DNA of 64,000 nt from Haploplasma modicum ATCC 29102 (GCF_000687835.1 NZ_JHYB01000006.1:33544-97543), one strand, 5' to 3'. Shown: positions 8,135-17,555, counted from the first letter of the stretch. Translations and numbers: made by a program. Notes: generated from the letters alone by a model not told the origin.

Positions 8135-8968
8135 TTATTTATTAGTCTTAATCTTATCATAAACTTCCCTCTTTGAGATACCAAGTTCCTTAGCAATAAG
8201 CTTCATATTGGTCATATCATCAAGTCCTAGTTTTTGATATTTAACAAATAAATCAATAACTGATAAATTACTTTCTTCCTGAATAAATCCCTCTACTAAT
8301 ATTACATATTCACCCTTATTTATAAACTCTATTTTAATTGCTTCTTTTAATGTTGTTCTTATAAAAGTTTCATATATTTTAGTTAACTCTCTAGCAATTA
8401 CTACTCTTCTATCACCTAGTATTTCAAATAAATAATTGATTGTTTTATCAATTCTAAATGGTGATTCATAAAAAATTAGAGTTGCATCTACTGTTAAATA
8501 TTTATTTAGGAATAAAGTAATTTCACTTTCTTTTCTTGGTAAGAAACCTAAAAATAAATTAGGCTGCATTTTTAATCCTGATGAAACAAGTGCTGTCATA
8601 CTTGCTGTAGCACCTGGTATGCTAGATACATTAAAGCCCTTTTCAATTACTTTATTGGCAATTTCAAATCCTGGATCACTAATACCTGGAGTTCCTGCAT
8701 CACTTATTAAAGCAACATCAAATCCATTTTCCAAATACCAAAGAACATCATTTTCTTTTTCTAGTTTATTATGCTCATGATATGATTTCATCTTTGTTTT
8801 TATATTATAATGTGATAAAAGACGCATTGATGTTCTAGTATCTTCGGCAAAGATAACTTCTACATTACTAAGTACTTCAACTGCTCTATAAGTAATATCT
8901 TTTAAATTACCAATTGGTGTTGAAACTAGGTATAGAGTTTTTTTATCATTTCTAAAACTTTCTTGCAT
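8135..8968 (-). CDS. rsmI: 16S rRNA (cytidine-1402-2'-O)-methyltransferase
   Basis: SAM-dependent enzyme of the tetrapyrrole-methylase fold that 2'-O-methylates C1402 in the decoding centre of 16S rRNA. It has 277 residues. Family motifs are LVSTPIGNLKDIT (about 14-26), AEDTRTSMRLL, SDAGTPGISDPG (about 88-99) and IPGATASMTALVSSGL. The last 30 residues form a small helix-turn-helix-like tail. ATG 8968 shares one base with the trmN6 stop (TGATG) behind AGGTGAT; an in-frame TTG at 8971 is less likely. It is the last gene of the ecfA1-rsmI operon. I see no terminator before the metG promoter. Confidence 0.95.
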   Translation of the reverse strand: MQESFRNDKKTLYLVSTPIGNLKDITYRAVEVLSNVEVIFAEDTRTSMRLLSHYNIKTKMKSYHEHNKLEKENDVLWYLENGFDVALISDAGTPGISDPGFEIANKVIEKGFNVSSIPGATASMTALVSSGLKMQPNLFLGFLPRKESEITLFLNKYLTVDATLIFYESPFRIDKTINYLFEILGDRRVVIARELTKIYETFIRTTLKEAIKIEFINKGEYVILVEGFIQEESNLSVIDLFVKYQKLGLDDMTNMKLIAKELGISKREVYDKIKTNK

Positions 8969-9672
8969 CAAAAATCACCTATGATTTCTTTCATTTCTTC
9001 TGTAAATTCATGTTTTTCTTTATATATAATTAAAGGGTTTAGGACATCTAGTCCTAAGTTGCCATTTTTAATGCCTTTAATTAAAACGTGATTTGCCCTA
9101 CTCTCTAAATATGGATGAACAAATCTTATGGTCTTTAAAACTATATTGTATTTATTAAATAAATAAATAATTTCTTCTAATCGATCTGGTCGATGTACTA
9201 AATAAAAGGTTCCGCGATACTTAAGTAATCTACTTACATTACTTACTAAATCTTCTAGTGTAAGACTTACTTCATGTCTTGCTATTAAATCTTCTAAATT
9301 TTCACTTAATCTTTGATTGTTATTAACTTTAAAAAATGGTGGATTTGAAACAATCATGTCAAATAATATCTTATTATTAAATTCTTTTAAATCCTTATTA
9401 TATACTTTTAATCTCTCACTTAAATCATTTAGCATAATGTTTTCTTTTGCTTGAATAAATCTTTTTTCTTGAATTTCAACACCAAAGATATTAGCATTTG
9501 TTTTAAATGCTAAGTCAAGCATTAAAACTCCTGATCCTGTTCCGATATCCAAAATATTTTTACACACTTTAGGAACTTTAATAAAATTTGCAAGAAGGAT
9601 TGTATCCGTATTAAAAGCTTGTTCTTTTGTTTGATTTAATTTAAAGTTTTTTGTAAGTACTTGAAAAGTCAT
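8968..9672 (-). CDS. trmN6: tRNA1(Val) (adenine-37-N6)-methyltransferase-like protein
   Basis: Class I SAM methyltransferase of 234 residues. The SAM loop is DIGTGSG at 42-48, the acidic end of strand two is GVEIQ at about 64-68, and the catalytic motif is NPPF at 110-113, typical of amino-group N6-adenine methylation. Similar Bacillota genes (YabB/YfiC type) sit just before rsmI, as here. The modified tRNA is inferred from the family; a different tRNA or rRNA target cannot be excluded. Confidence 0.88.
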   Translation of the reverse strand: MTFQVLTKNFKLNQTKEQAFNTDTILLANFIKVPKVCKNILDIGTGSGVLMLDLAFKTNANIFGVEIQEKRFIQAKENIMLNDLSERLKVYNKDLKEFNNKILFDMIVSNPPFFKVNNNQRLSENLEDLIARHEVSLTLEDLVSNVSRLLKYRGTFYLVHRPDRLEEIIYLFNKYNIVLKTIRFVHPYLESRANHVLIKGIKNGNLGLDVLNPLIIYKEKHEFTEEMKEIIGDF

Positions 9673-9673
9673 A

Positions 9674-10471
9674 CTATTTAATTAACTCTCTATAATCTAC
9701 CCATTCAGGGATAATATCATTTTCAAAATACTTGATTTTAACTTTACTACTAATAAAATTAATATCAATAACTCTTCCTTCACCTTTTTCAGATTTAACT
9801 TTTTGATTTAAGTCTGGCATCTCATTTTTCAAGATTCCATATACTTCATCCTCAAACTTTAAGCAACAAAGAAGTTTTCCACAAACACCTGAAATATTTT
9901 TAGGATTTAATGATAATTCTTGGTTTTTTGCCATTTTAATTGTTACAGCATCAAACTCGCCAATAAATGACTGACAACAAAGTACTAAACCACATGGGCC
10001 AATACCACCTACTATTTTAGCAACATCTCTTGGTCCTATTTGTCTAAGTTCAATTCTAGTTTGATATAATCCTGATAAGTCTTTTACTAAGTCTCTAAAA
10101 TCTACTCTCTCTTCTGCTTTAAAATAGATTGTTAGTTTTGCTCTATCTAGAGTATATTCAGCATTTAAAACAAACATATCTAAATCATATTTGTTTATTA
10201 ATTTTCTTACTTCATCTATTACTAATATTTCGTCAGCTTGATTTTTAGCTTCATGCTCCAAATCTTTCTTTGTAGCAAGTCTAACAACTGGTTTTAAGTT
10301 ATCTAATACTTCTAGTTCATCTTCACCCTTAATCGAACTAACTAAGCCTATTTCTAGACCTACAGTAGTTTCTAAAATAACTTTATCTCCTTCATTTAAT
10401 TTTAAATGTTCTGGAATCTTAAAATAATATTTCTTTCCAGCTTCTTTAAACTGAATTAAAGCAATATCCAT
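9674..10471 (-). CDS. ricT: PSP1-domain protein RicT (YaaT)
   Basis: Protein of 265 residues with the PSP1 domain over roughly residues 55-205. It has six cysteines in two clusters, C160/C165/C166 and C197/C202/C203 (GPCGLVLCC and GVCGKLLCC). In Bacillus subtilis RicT works with RicA and RicF in an iron-sulphur complex that acts with RNase Y in mRNA maturation. No ricA or ricF is in this window. It lies between holB and trmN6, the conserved Bacillota context. Despite the old name stage 0 sporulation protein, its presence does not imply sporulation. Confidence 0.93.
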   Translation of the reverse strand: MDIALIQFKEAGKKYYFKIPEHLKLNEGDKVILETTVGLEIGLVSSIKGEDELEVLDNLKPVVRLATKKDLEHEAKNQADEILVIDEVRKLINKYDLDMFVLNAEYTLDRAKLTIYFKAEERVDFRDLVKDLSGLYQTRIELRQIGPRDVAKIVGGIGPCGLVLCCQSFIGEFDAVTIKMAKNQELSLNPKNISGVCGKLLCCLKFEDEVYGILKNEMPDLNQKVKSEKGEGRVIDINFISSKVKIKYFENDIIPEWVDYRELIK

Positions 10472-10479
10472 AAATACAC

Positions 10480-11394
10480 CTACTTCTTTAAGTTAACCAT
10501 TAATAAATCTAGTGATAGACTGATATTAATATTGGCACTTTGTTTTCTTATTTCATCTTTAATATACTTTGTTTTTTTAATTACTTTGCCTAAGGTTAAA
10601 CTCTTACCTACTTTATAATTAAAATAACTTTCTTCTTTTATCAAATATTTTAATAAATCTAAGTAATTGCTTAGCAATAAATCTAAAAATGTTACATAAA
10701 TATTTTTATTAATAAGTACGTTACTTAGTAATTCATTTACCCTTATTAATGGTTGATATTTTTTATTATCGATATTTTCCATATGTTCTTTAATATAGTT
10801 AATAATTTCTATAATATTGGGGTCATCTAAATAATTTTTTGCTAAATTAAGATCACTAGTCAAGAATGAAATATTTCTAGCAGTAAAATCATCTACTTCA
10901 TCATTTATTAATGTTTCGTATATATCATTTAGAATACTAGCATTAACTCTTACTACTTGGCTTCTTGATGTAATGGTTGGTAATACACTTTGTAAATTAT
11001 TAGTAAGTAGTATTCCATATACATTACTATTTTCAGGCTCTTCCATAAACTTAAGTAAACTATTAGCTGCCTGAATACTAATTACATCAACATCCTCTAT
11101 TATATAGATTCTTGGGGCATTAACTAACGATGTTTTAGAAAATGTTTTTTGTAGTTCTAGTATTTGATCTTTCTTAATACTTAAACCATCTGGTTTAATA
11201 AAAGATACTTGACTATGTTTCAAATCACGAATTATATTTAATAAATCTTCTCTCTTATCAAAGTCAGATAAAATAAGACTTGCTATTTCAAACGCTAAAT
11301 CTCTCTTATTTACATCAATACTTCCGGTAATTAAATAAAGGTGGGTTAGACGATTCTTTTCTTTAGCTTTAATAAAAAAATCTAAGTTACTCAT
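10480..11394 (-). CDS. holB: DNA polymerase III delta-prime subunit
   Basis: Clamp-loader subunit of 304 residues. The family core is clear: KPDGLSIKKDQI (about 73-84), IYIIEDVDVIS (about 105) and ANSLLKFMEEPE (about 118), followed by TITSRSQ (about 144). The usual P-loop position reads ITGSIDVNKRD, with no GK(S/T), and the four zinc cysteines normally found between the P-loop and the HPD segment are absent. Delta-prime is not an ATPase in studied bacteria, so it can still be functional. It overlaps tmk by four bases, the standard tmk-holB arrangement. Confidence 0.92.
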   Translation of the reverse strand: MSNLDFFIKAKEKNRLTHLYLITGSIDVNKRDLAFEIASLILSDFDKREDLLNIIRDLKHSQVSFIKPDGLSIKKDQILELQKTFSKTSLVNAPRIYIIEDVDVISIQAANSLLKFMEEPENSNVYGILLTNNLQSVLPTITSRSQVVRVNASILNDIYETLINDEVDDFTARNISFLTSDLNLAKNYLDDPNIIEIINYIKEHMENIDNKKYQPLIRVNELLSNVLINKNIYVTFLDLLLSNYLDLLKYLIKEESYFNYKVGKSLTLGKVIKKTKYIKDEIRKQSANINISLSLDLLMVNLKK

Positions 11395-12002
11395 ATTTTA
11401 CTCATAATACTATCTAACATAATTTTTGCAATATTATCAATTGACTGATCTCCATCAATTGTCATAATACGGTCATCAAATTTTTTAGCTACTTCTAAGT
11501 AACCACTTCTTACCTTTTGATGGAATGTTAGTTTTTCTTGATCTAAGCGATCAATCTTGTCTCTTCCTTTAATTCTTTTTAATCCGATTTCCGGATCTAA
11601 ATCAATGTAAAACGTTAAATTAGGTAAATGGTCTAACGCATACTTATTAATATTTAAAATAAAATCTAACCCAAGTTCTCTTGCAAATGCTTGATAAGCT
11701 AAAGAGCTATCAAGATATCTATCACATAAAACAATTGTTTTATTTTTAAGTGCTGGAAGAATTACTTCGTCTAAGTGTTGTGCCCTAGAAGCAGCGTATA
11801 ATAATGCTTCTGTGTATGGATTAACATTTGTATATTTGGGATCTAAAACAAGCTGTCTTATACTCTCAGCAAACAAAGAGCCACTTCCTCCTGGTTCTCT
11901 TGTTAAAATAACGTTATAGCCCTTGCTTTCTAATTCCTTTTTTACAAGTGCAATCAACGTTGTTTTTCCTGTTCCTTCTCCACCTTCAAATGTAATAAAC
12001 AT
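11391..12002 (-). CDS. tmk: Thymidylate kinase
   Basis: Phosphorylates dTMP to dTDP with ATP, in the cytoplasm. It has 203 residues, normal length. The P-loop is GGEGTGKT at 7-14, TREPGGSG is at about 35-42, the DRY segment CDRYLDSSLAYQ is at about 92-103, and a short lid segment carries RIKGRDKIDR. The start ATG at 12002 follows AGGAGG. It lies between truA and holB in a tight operon. Confidence 0.97.
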   Translation of the reverse strand: MFITFEGGEGTGKTTLIALVKKELESKGYNVILTREPGGSGSLFAESIRQLVLDPKYTNVNPYTEALLYAASRAQHLDEVILPALKNKTIVLCDRYLDSSLAYQAFARELGLDFILNINKYALDHLPNLTFYIDLDPEIGLKRIKGRDKIDRLDQEKLTFHQKVRSGYLEVAKKFDDRIMTIDGDQSIDNIAKIMLDSIMSKI

Positions 12003-12019
12003 TTTAATTCCTCCTAATT

Positions 12020-12751
12020 TTAATAGATTACTTTTTTAAAATATAATCCTTTTGCTTCTGCAGTTTTTCCTGCAAGCATTCTATTTTTTGTTTCAAAAAT
12101 TTCATCAATTACTTCAATACTCATTTTATCAGTTGCTACGGCAATAATTGTTCCCATAATTGATCTAACCATATATCTTAAGAAACTAATTCCAACAAAT
12201 TTGAAATAATAATAATCCTTAGTCTCTTTTACACTAATTTCAGTAATAGTTCTAATTGGCTCTTTATCTTTACTTATTTTACTAAATCCGGTAAAGTCTT
12301 TTGTTCCAATAAACTTTAAACTTGCTTCAATCGCTAATTCAATATTAAAATTTTCAATATAAACCTCATATCTTTGATTAAAGATATCAGATTCCTTTTT
12401 CGCAATCTTATACTCATATACTCTAAACTTTGCATTATGTCTCGCGTGAAATCTATTATCAACTTGTTTAATTTTATTAATTCTAATATCACTTGGAAGT
12501 CTAAAATTTATTCCTTTAATCCATTTATCTATCTCAATTTCAAATGGTAAGTCTAGATGGAATGTCTGATCTAAGGCATGAACACCTTTATCAGTTCTAC
12601 CTGCTGAATGAATTGTATAGCTATTAGCAGTCATTCCTTTTAATGCTCGCTCAATTTCTCCTTGAATTGATTTAGAGTTTTCTTGTCTTTGAAAACCTGA
12701 ATAATCAGTTCCATCATAGCTTACATGAAATAAATATCTATAATATTCCAT
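12020..12751 (-). CDS. truA: tRNA pseudouridine synthase A
   Basis: Isomerises uridines 38-40 in the tRNA anticodon arm. It has 243 residues; the catalytic aspartate is D54 in SAGRTDKGVHAL, and the second half carries FLRYMVRSIMGTI. The gene starts right at the ecfT stop (shared position 12751), and the order ecfA1-ecfA2-ecfT-truA is the conserved Bacillota order. Confidence 0.97.
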   Translation of the reverse strand: MEYYRYLFHVSYDGTDYSGFQRQENSKSIQGEIERALKGMTANSYTIHSAGRTDKGVHALDQTFHLDLPFEIEIDKWIKGINFRLPSDIRINKIKQVDNRFHARHNAKFRVYEYKIAKKESDIFNQRYEVYIENFNIELAIEASLKFIGTKDFTGFSKISKDKEPIRTITEISVKETKDYYYFKFVGISFLRYMVRSIMGTIIAVATDKMSIEVIDEIFETKNRMLAGKTAEAKGLYFKKVIY

Positions 12752-13734
12752 TATAGTTTAATCCTAATAAAGATAATTGCAGTAATAACTAAAATACTAA
12801 ACGTTAATGTTAATATATCTTTTATGCTAATTTTATACTCATCAATTCTTGTTCTTCTTTGACCAATTACATAACCTCTTGCTTCCATAGCATCACTTAA
12901 TTCTTCTGATCTTGTAATTGAGATTAAAAAGATTGGAATAAGTAAGGCAATCATTTGATTAATTTTGTCTTTTAGCTTGCTTTCATTAAAATCAAGTCCT
13001 CTTGATGCTTGTGCTTTCATAATTTTATCTGTTTCAAATAAAAGGGTTGGAATATATCTTAAGATTAAAGATAACATCATAGCGAACACATCAACCGGTA
13101 CTTTAATTATCTTAAGTGGTTTTAATATCGATTCAAATCCAAAATTTAGATCTGTTGTCATTGTTGTAAATGTTAAAAGAGATGTTAATAAAACAGTAAT
13201 CATAATTCTGACAAATAAGAATAAACCTCTTATTATTCCTTCATCCGTTGGGGCAAATTGATATTTATAAATAGTCCCATAAGGAAGTAAGTATTGTAGA
13301 TAGAATACTAAAAATACTATAACGAAAAATAATATCGTTCTAAATGGTAAACCTCTTTTAAATACATTGTAAAGCACTAATAAAACTAAGATTGCACCAA
13401 TACTTGAAAATGATAAGTATAGAGTTTCATTTAAGATTGGATTACCTTCTTTAATTGTAAAAAGCTGAATTACAAAGGTAAATGTTAATAAAAATATTAA
13501 AGGTTTTAACCCTCTTATTACTTTTTTAAAAGGAATTTTTGCTACTAAGTTTAATATAAAACTAATAACAAGAAGTGATCCTAACATAATTAAACTACTT
13601 AAGTTAGAGTTAATTGGAATTAAAAATAATGAGACTAACATTAATACTAGACTAATTATTTTTATTCTTGGATCTAGTCTATGTAAAATAGAGTTAGTTG
13701 GTATATACTGACCAATACTTATTTTATTATTCAT
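12751..13734 (-). CDS. ecfT: Energy-coupling factor transporter membrane protein EcfT
   Basis: Scaffold membrane subunit of a group II ECF importer, which couples the two EcfA ATPases to exchangeable S components for vitamins and other micronutrients. It has 327 residues with about 6-8 hydrophobic segments. The two cytoplasmic coupling motifs with the Ala-Arg-Gly core are AQASRGLDF (about 242) and AMEARGYVIG (about 282). The S components are not in this window. It overlaps ecfA2 by four bases. The length is above the usual 265, mainly from an extra hydrophobic stretch between residues about 100 and 145. Confidence 0.95.
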   Translation of the reverse strand: MNNKISIGQYIPTNSILHRLDPRIKIISLVLMLVSLFLIPINSNLSSLIMLGSLLVISFILNLVAKIPFKKVIRGLKPLIFLLTFTFVIQLFTIKEGNPILNETLYLSFSSIGAILVLLVLYNVFKRGLPFRTILFFVIVFLVFYLQYLLPYGTIYKYQFAPTDEGIIRGLFLFVRIMITVLLTSLLTFTTMTTDLNFGFESILKPLKIIKVPVDVFAMMLSLILRYIPTLLFETDKIMKAQASRGLDFNESKLKDKINQMIALLIPIFLISITRSEELSDAMEARGYVIGQRRTRIDEYKISIKDILTLTFSILVITAIIFIRIKL

Positions 13735-14576
13735 AACTTAACCTCCTCTAAATAAGAAGTTAATTCTTCTAGTGTATATAGCTCTTTATACTCAATATTT
13801 AATTTTTCGCTTAAATATTTCATCATTTTAAGTGGTGTCGGTAAATCTAGGTTAAATGAATCAAAATCTTTATGATTAAATAAGTCTTCTTTACAACCAT
13901 CAAAAACAATTTTTCCTTCTTTAAGAACAATAATTCTTTTTGCATATTTACTTACAATATCCATATCATGGCTAATTAAAACTATTGTCTTGTTTTCATT
14001 TTCATGTATGTTATTAAATATTTCCATCATTTCATCACGACCTCTTGGGTCCAGACCTCTTGTTGGTTCATCTAAAACTAAAATGCTAGGATCCATAGCA
14101 AGAATTCCTGCAACAGCAACTCTTCTCATTTGTCCACCACTTATTCTAAATGGTGATTTATCATACATTGATTCATCCAGTCCTACTTGCTTAGCTGCCT
14201 TTTTTGCATTTTCTAGCGCATGTTCTTTAGTCTCTTTAAAGTTTTTAGGCCCAAATGAAATATCTTCAATTATTGTATTTTCAAATAACTGATATTCTGG
14301 AAACTGAAAAACAAGTCCAACTTTTCTTCTTAAATGATTTACTCTTTCACGCTTTTTAGGTGGTAAATCTTGACCAAATACTGTAACAATACCACTAGTT
14401 GGATACATTAAAGCATTCATATGTTGAACTAGTGTTGATTTACCAGCACCCGTATGACCTAGAATTGCAATAAATTCTCCTTCTTTTTCGATATTTAAGT
14501 TAATATTTGAAATGGCATTATCACTTCTACCAATACTTAAGTACTCATGACTTACATTTTTAAATTGTATTCCCAT
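13731..14576 (-). CDS. ecfA2: ECF transporter ATPase EcfA2
   Basis: ABC ATPase of 281 residues. Walker A is GHTGAGKS at 40-47, the Q-loop is in FQFPEYQLFE, the signature ISGGQ is at 145-149, and Walker B runs into DEPT at 169-172. It pairs with EcfA1 to energise EcfT. The start ATG at 14576 sits 25 bases inside the ecfA1 coding region behind TTGGAGG, so translation is coupled. Confidence 0.96.
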   Translation of the reverse strand: MGIQFKNVSHEYLSIGRSDNAISNINLNIEKEGEFIAILGHTGAGKSTLVQHMNALMYPTSGIVTVFGQDLPPKKRERVNHLRRKVGLVFQFPEYQLFENTIIEDISFGPKNFKETKEHALENAKKAAKQVGLDESMYDKSPFRISGGQMRRVAVAGILAMDPSILVLDEPTRGLDPRGRDEMMEIFNNIHENENKTIVLISHDMDIVSKYAKRIIVLKEGKIVFDGCKEDLFNHKDFDSFNLDLPTPLKMMKYLSEKLNIEYKELYTLEELTSYLEEVKL

Positions 14577-15355
14577 AATGCCTCCAATATATTCTTATCA
14601 ACCTTTTCATCTTTTGCAAGTTCATTATAAACGCTTAATGAAAAAGGAATTTCTAAGTTTGATGATTTTAATATTTCTTCTTCTTTAAATACTTCTTTTG
14701 GTGAGCCTTCAAGAACTAAATTCCCGTCTTTAAATACAAAAATATAGTCACTTAAATTAGCCAGTGATAAATCATGGGTAATTGTAATTACTGTTTTTTC
14801 TTTTTCTTTATTTACTTTTTTAATTAAATCGATAATTTCGTTAGTTCCTTTTGGATCTAACATTGAAGTTGCTTCATCTAAAATAATAATATCGTGTTGC
14901 ATTGCAAGTGCTCCTGCAATAGCAACTCTCTGCTTTTGTCCACCTGATAAGTTATGTGGTTCTTTATCTAAGTAATCTTCCATTCCAACAAATCTAGCAT
15001 ACTCTAAGACTAGTTTATTAATTTCCTTTGATGAAAGTTGTTGATTTTCAAGACCAAAAGCAATATCGTATTTTACGGTAGAACCAACAAACTGGTTATC
15101 TGGATTTTGAAATACAATACCTATTTTTTTTCTTATATCATGAACGGTTTGTTCATTTAAGACTATATCATCGATTATTATTTCGCCTTCATTAGGTAAT
15201 AAAAGACCTATTAATAGTTTGGCAAATGTTGATTTACCTGATCCATTATGACCAATTATTGAAATCCATTTGCCTTTTTTTACCATTAAGCTAATATTTT
15301 TAATGGCTTCAGTATTTTTATTATAATTAAATGTTAAATTATTTACCTTAATCAT
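14552..15355 (-). CDS. ecfA1: ECF transporter ATPase EcfA1
   Basis: ABC ATPase of 267 residues and first gene of a nine-gene operon that continues to rsmI. Walker A is GHNGSGKS at 35-42, the Q-loop is FQNPDNQFVGSTV, the signature LSGGQKQR is at 136-143, and Walker B leads into DEATSMLD at about 160. Operon position and the pairing with a second EcfA distinguish it from cobalt-type CbiO systems. Confidence 0.96.
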   Translation of the reverse strand: MIKVNNLTFNYNKNTEAIKNISLMVKKGKWISIIGHNGSGKSTFAKLLIGLLLPNEGEIIIDDIVLNEQTVHDIRKKIGIVFQNPDNQFVGSTVKYDIAFGLENQQLSSKEINKLVLEYARFVGMEDYLDKEPHNLSGGQKQRVAIAGALAMQHDIIILDEATSMLDPKGTNEIIDLIKKVNKEKEKTVITITHDLSLANLSDYIFVFKDGNLVLEGSPKEVFKEEEILKSSNLEIPFSLSVYNELAKDEKVDKNILEALWEYNLKM

Positions 15356-15383
15356 TTAAATTCACCCTCTTTATCACTAATTA

Positions 15384-15412
15384 ATTATATCATATTATTT
15401 AGATTTATTTAA
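15384..15412 (-). promoter_or_regulatory. Promoter of the ecfA1-rsmI operon
   Basis: Minus strand: -10 TATAAT (15384-15389), 17-base spacer, weak -35 TTAAAT (15407-15412). Confidence 0.5.
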
Positions 15413-15423
15413 TTTACGACATT

Positions 15424-15456
15424 AAAAAACAAATTTAGTTTATAAACCAAATTTGT
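15424..15456 (-). terminator. Terminator of gnd
   Basis: A 12-base stem ACAAATTTGGTT / AACTAAATTTGT with one G-T pair (15429-15456), followed by a run of T (15424-15429). Confidence 0.85.
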
Positions 15457-15465
15457 CTTAATTAA

Positions 15466-16911
15466 TTATTTATTATATGTTGTTGACTTGGTTGTTCCGC
15501 CTCTACCCGTCCAATTGGTATGGAAAAACTCTCCATCTTTTTTATCAAGTCTTTCATATGTATGTGCACCAAAATAATCTCTCTGTGCTTGAATTAAGCC
15601 TGTTGGTAAGAGTGATTTTGTATATGAATCAAAATAACTAAGTGCACTACTTAGAGTTGGTGTTGGAATTCCATTTAAGATTGCCTCACTTAATACAATT
15701 CTAAATGAATTAATTCTTTCTTTTATTTCATTAACAAAATAAGCATCCATTAATAAATTTTCAAGACTTGGATTGTTGTTATAAGCATCCATGATATTAT
15801 TTAAAAATCCAGATCTAATAATACATCCACCACGCCATATCTTAGCAATATTTGAATAATTAAAGTCCCAATTATGTGTTTTAGAAGCCTCTTTAATTAA
15901 ATCAAATCCTTGCGCATACGAGATAATCTTTGCTACATATAAGGCATTTTCTAAGTGTTTAATAAACTCATCTTTATTAACACTACTCTTTATTTCTAAA
16001 TTACCGTAAAATTCGTTAGCTCTAACTCTCTCTTCTTTTTTGCTTGAAATGATTCTTGCATAAACAGCTTCTGTTATTAGAGTTAATGGTACATTTTCCT
16101 CTAATGAAGAGATTGCTGTCCATTTACCTGTTCCTTTTTGACCTGCTTTATCTAATATTTTAGTAACAAGTGGTAAATTATCTTGATCTTTAAATTTTAA
16201 AATATTACTTGTTATTTCAACTAAGTAGCTATTTAGTTTACCATTATTCCATGAGTTAAAAATTTCGCTCATTTCATCAAAATCAATTTTTAAAATATCT
16301 TTCATAATATTATATGTTTCAGTAATAAGTTGCATATCACCATATTCGATACCATTATGAACCATTTTGATAAAATGTCCTGAACCATCTGTACTCATCC
16401 ACTCTGAACATTTATCACCATTAACATCTGCTGAAATTGCTTTAAAGATCGGAAGAATATGATTAATTGCACTAGCTGGTCCACCTGGCATAATGCTTGG
16501 TCCATTTAGTGCACCTTCTTCACCGCCTGATACACCTGCACCAACGAATTGAATATTTTTTTCCATTAACATTTTAGATCTTCTAATTGTATCTAAGTAG
16601 TTTGAATTACCACCATCAATTATAATATCATTTTCATCTAAGTATGGTAATAAATTTTTTATAACTTGATCGATAGGATCTCCTGCTCTAATCATCATCA
16701 TAATTTTTCTTGGTTTTTCTAGGCTTTTTACTAATTCTTCTAAGCTATATGTAGCTAAAATATTTTTATTTTTTCCTCTTGTACTTATAAAATCAGTAAC
16801 TCTATTTGAATCAATATCATAAACTGAAACAGAAAAACCTTTGCTCTCAATATTCATTGCAAGATTTTCACCCATAACAGCTAACCCGATCATTGCTATA
16901 TTATTTTTCAT
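15466..16911 (-). CDS. gnd: 6-phosphogluconate dehydrogenase (decarboxylating)
   Basis: Oxidises 6-phosphogluconate to ribulose-5-phosphate and CO2 with NADP, in the pentose phosphate pathway. It has 481 residues. The Rossmann start is IGLAVMGENLAMN (about 8-20), the substrate loop is DGGNSNYLDT (about 98-107), GAGVSGGEEGALNGPSIMPG is at about 124-143, the catalytic lysine is in HFIKMVHNGIEYGDMQLI (about 179-196), and a C-terminal helical domain ends in a flexible tail. It is monocistronic, between a promoter and a terminator. zwf and pgl are not in the window. Confidence 0.97.
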   Translation of the reverse strand: MKNNIAMIGLAVMGENLAMNIESKGFSVSVYDIDSNRVTDFISTRGKNKNILATYSLEELVKSLEKPRKIMMMIRAGDPIDQVIKNLLPYLDENDIIIDGGNSNYLDTIRRSKMLMEKNIQFVGAGVSGGEEGALNGPSIMPGGPASAINHILPIFKAISADVNGDKCSEWMSTDGSGHFIKMVHNGIEYGDMQLITETYNIMKDILKIDFDEMSEIFNSWNNGKLNSYLVEITSNILKFKDQDNLPLVTKILDKAGQKGTGKWTAISSLEENVPLTLITEAVYARIISSKKEERVRANEFYGNLEIKSSVNKDEFIKHLENALYVAKIISYAQGFDLIKEASKTHNWDFNYSNIAKIWRGGCIIRSGFLNNIMDAYNNNPSLENLLMDAYFVNEIKERINSFRIVLSEAILNGIPTPTLSSALSYFDSYTKSLLPTGLIQAQRDYFGAHTYERLDKKDGEFFHTNWTGRGGTTKSTTYNK

Positions 16912-16949
16912 TTTGATTACCTCTTATATCTAATTATTTAATCTAATAT

Positions 16950-16977
16950 ATTATATCATAAGTATTTATTATTCAAA
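16950..16977 (-). promoter_or_regulatory. Promoter of gnd
   Basis: Minus strand: -35 TTTGAA (16972-16977), 16-base spacer, -10 TATAAT (16950-16955). It overlaps the last codons of rdgB. Confidence 0.55.
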
Positions 16978-17540
16978 AAATCATTAACAAATTTTAAAGT
17001 TGCAATATTACGGTGAGACATACTATTTTTTAAATCTCGATCCATCTCTCCTGCTGTTATATTTAATCCTTCTGGTATAAATATTGAATCATATCCAAAA
17101 CCATTACTTCCTTTAATCTCATTTGTAATAGTTCCTTCCCAAACCCCTAGATAATCATTTAAAAGTTTACCATTATATGCAAGTGTTAAATGGCAAATAA
17201 ATCTGGCTTTTCTATTTGTTTTACCTTCAAGTTCACTTAAAACTTTTAAATTATTTGCTATGTCACCACCTCCACTATATCTTGCTGAATATATTCCTGG
17301 TAAATTATTAAGTTCTTCAATTTCAATACCAGAATCATCAGCTAATACGAAGTAACCCTCATATTTATTTGATATACCAAGAGATTTAATTTTTGAATTT
17401 TCAAAAAAAGTCTTACCATCTTCAATAATATCTTCAAAATCATTTAAATCACTTAAGGATAAGACTGTTACTTTTTCATTAAGTAATTTTCTAAATTCAT
17501 TTACTTTATTTTCATTATGAGTTGCAATTATTAGTTTCAT
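16956..17540 (-). CDS. rdgB: XTP/dITP diphosphatase (RdgB/HAM1)
   Basis: House-cleaning enzyme that hydrolyses dITP, ITP and XTP to monophosphates, keeping deaminated purines out of DNA and RNA. It has 194 residues: THNENK at 7-12, LADDSGIEI at about 68-76, GIYSARYSG at about 84, and FGYDSIFIP with SHR near the C-terminus. It directly follows the V-ATPase terminator, and its ribosome site AAAGGAG lies in the 3' flank of that hairpin. I see no clear promoter of its own, so readthrough or a promoter inside ntpD is possible. Confidence 0.96.
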   Translation of the reverse strand: MKLIIATHNENKVNEFRKLLNEKVTVLSLSDLNDFEDIIEDGKTFFENSKIKSLGISNKYEGYFVLADDSGIEIEELNNLPGIYSARYSGGGDIANNLKVLSELEGKTNRKARFICHLTLAYNGKLLNDYLGVWEGTITNEIKGSNGFGYDSIFIPEGLNITAGEMDRDLKNSMSHRNIATLKFVNDFLNNKYL

Positions 17541-17555
17541 AAAACTCCTTTATAT

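Noticed and set aside
9674..10471. Sporulation capacity, suggested by RicT (stage 0 name) and SpoVG.
   Set aside because: Both families are common in non-sporulating Bacillota and Mollicutes, and no true sporulation gene is present here.
13990..14292. Plus-strand open frame of 100 codons opposite ecfA2, and similar ones opposite ntpI, secY, rplD and troC/troD.
   Set aside because: All are opposite well-supported genes, Ser/Ile-rich in an anticodon-mirror way, and lack start signals.
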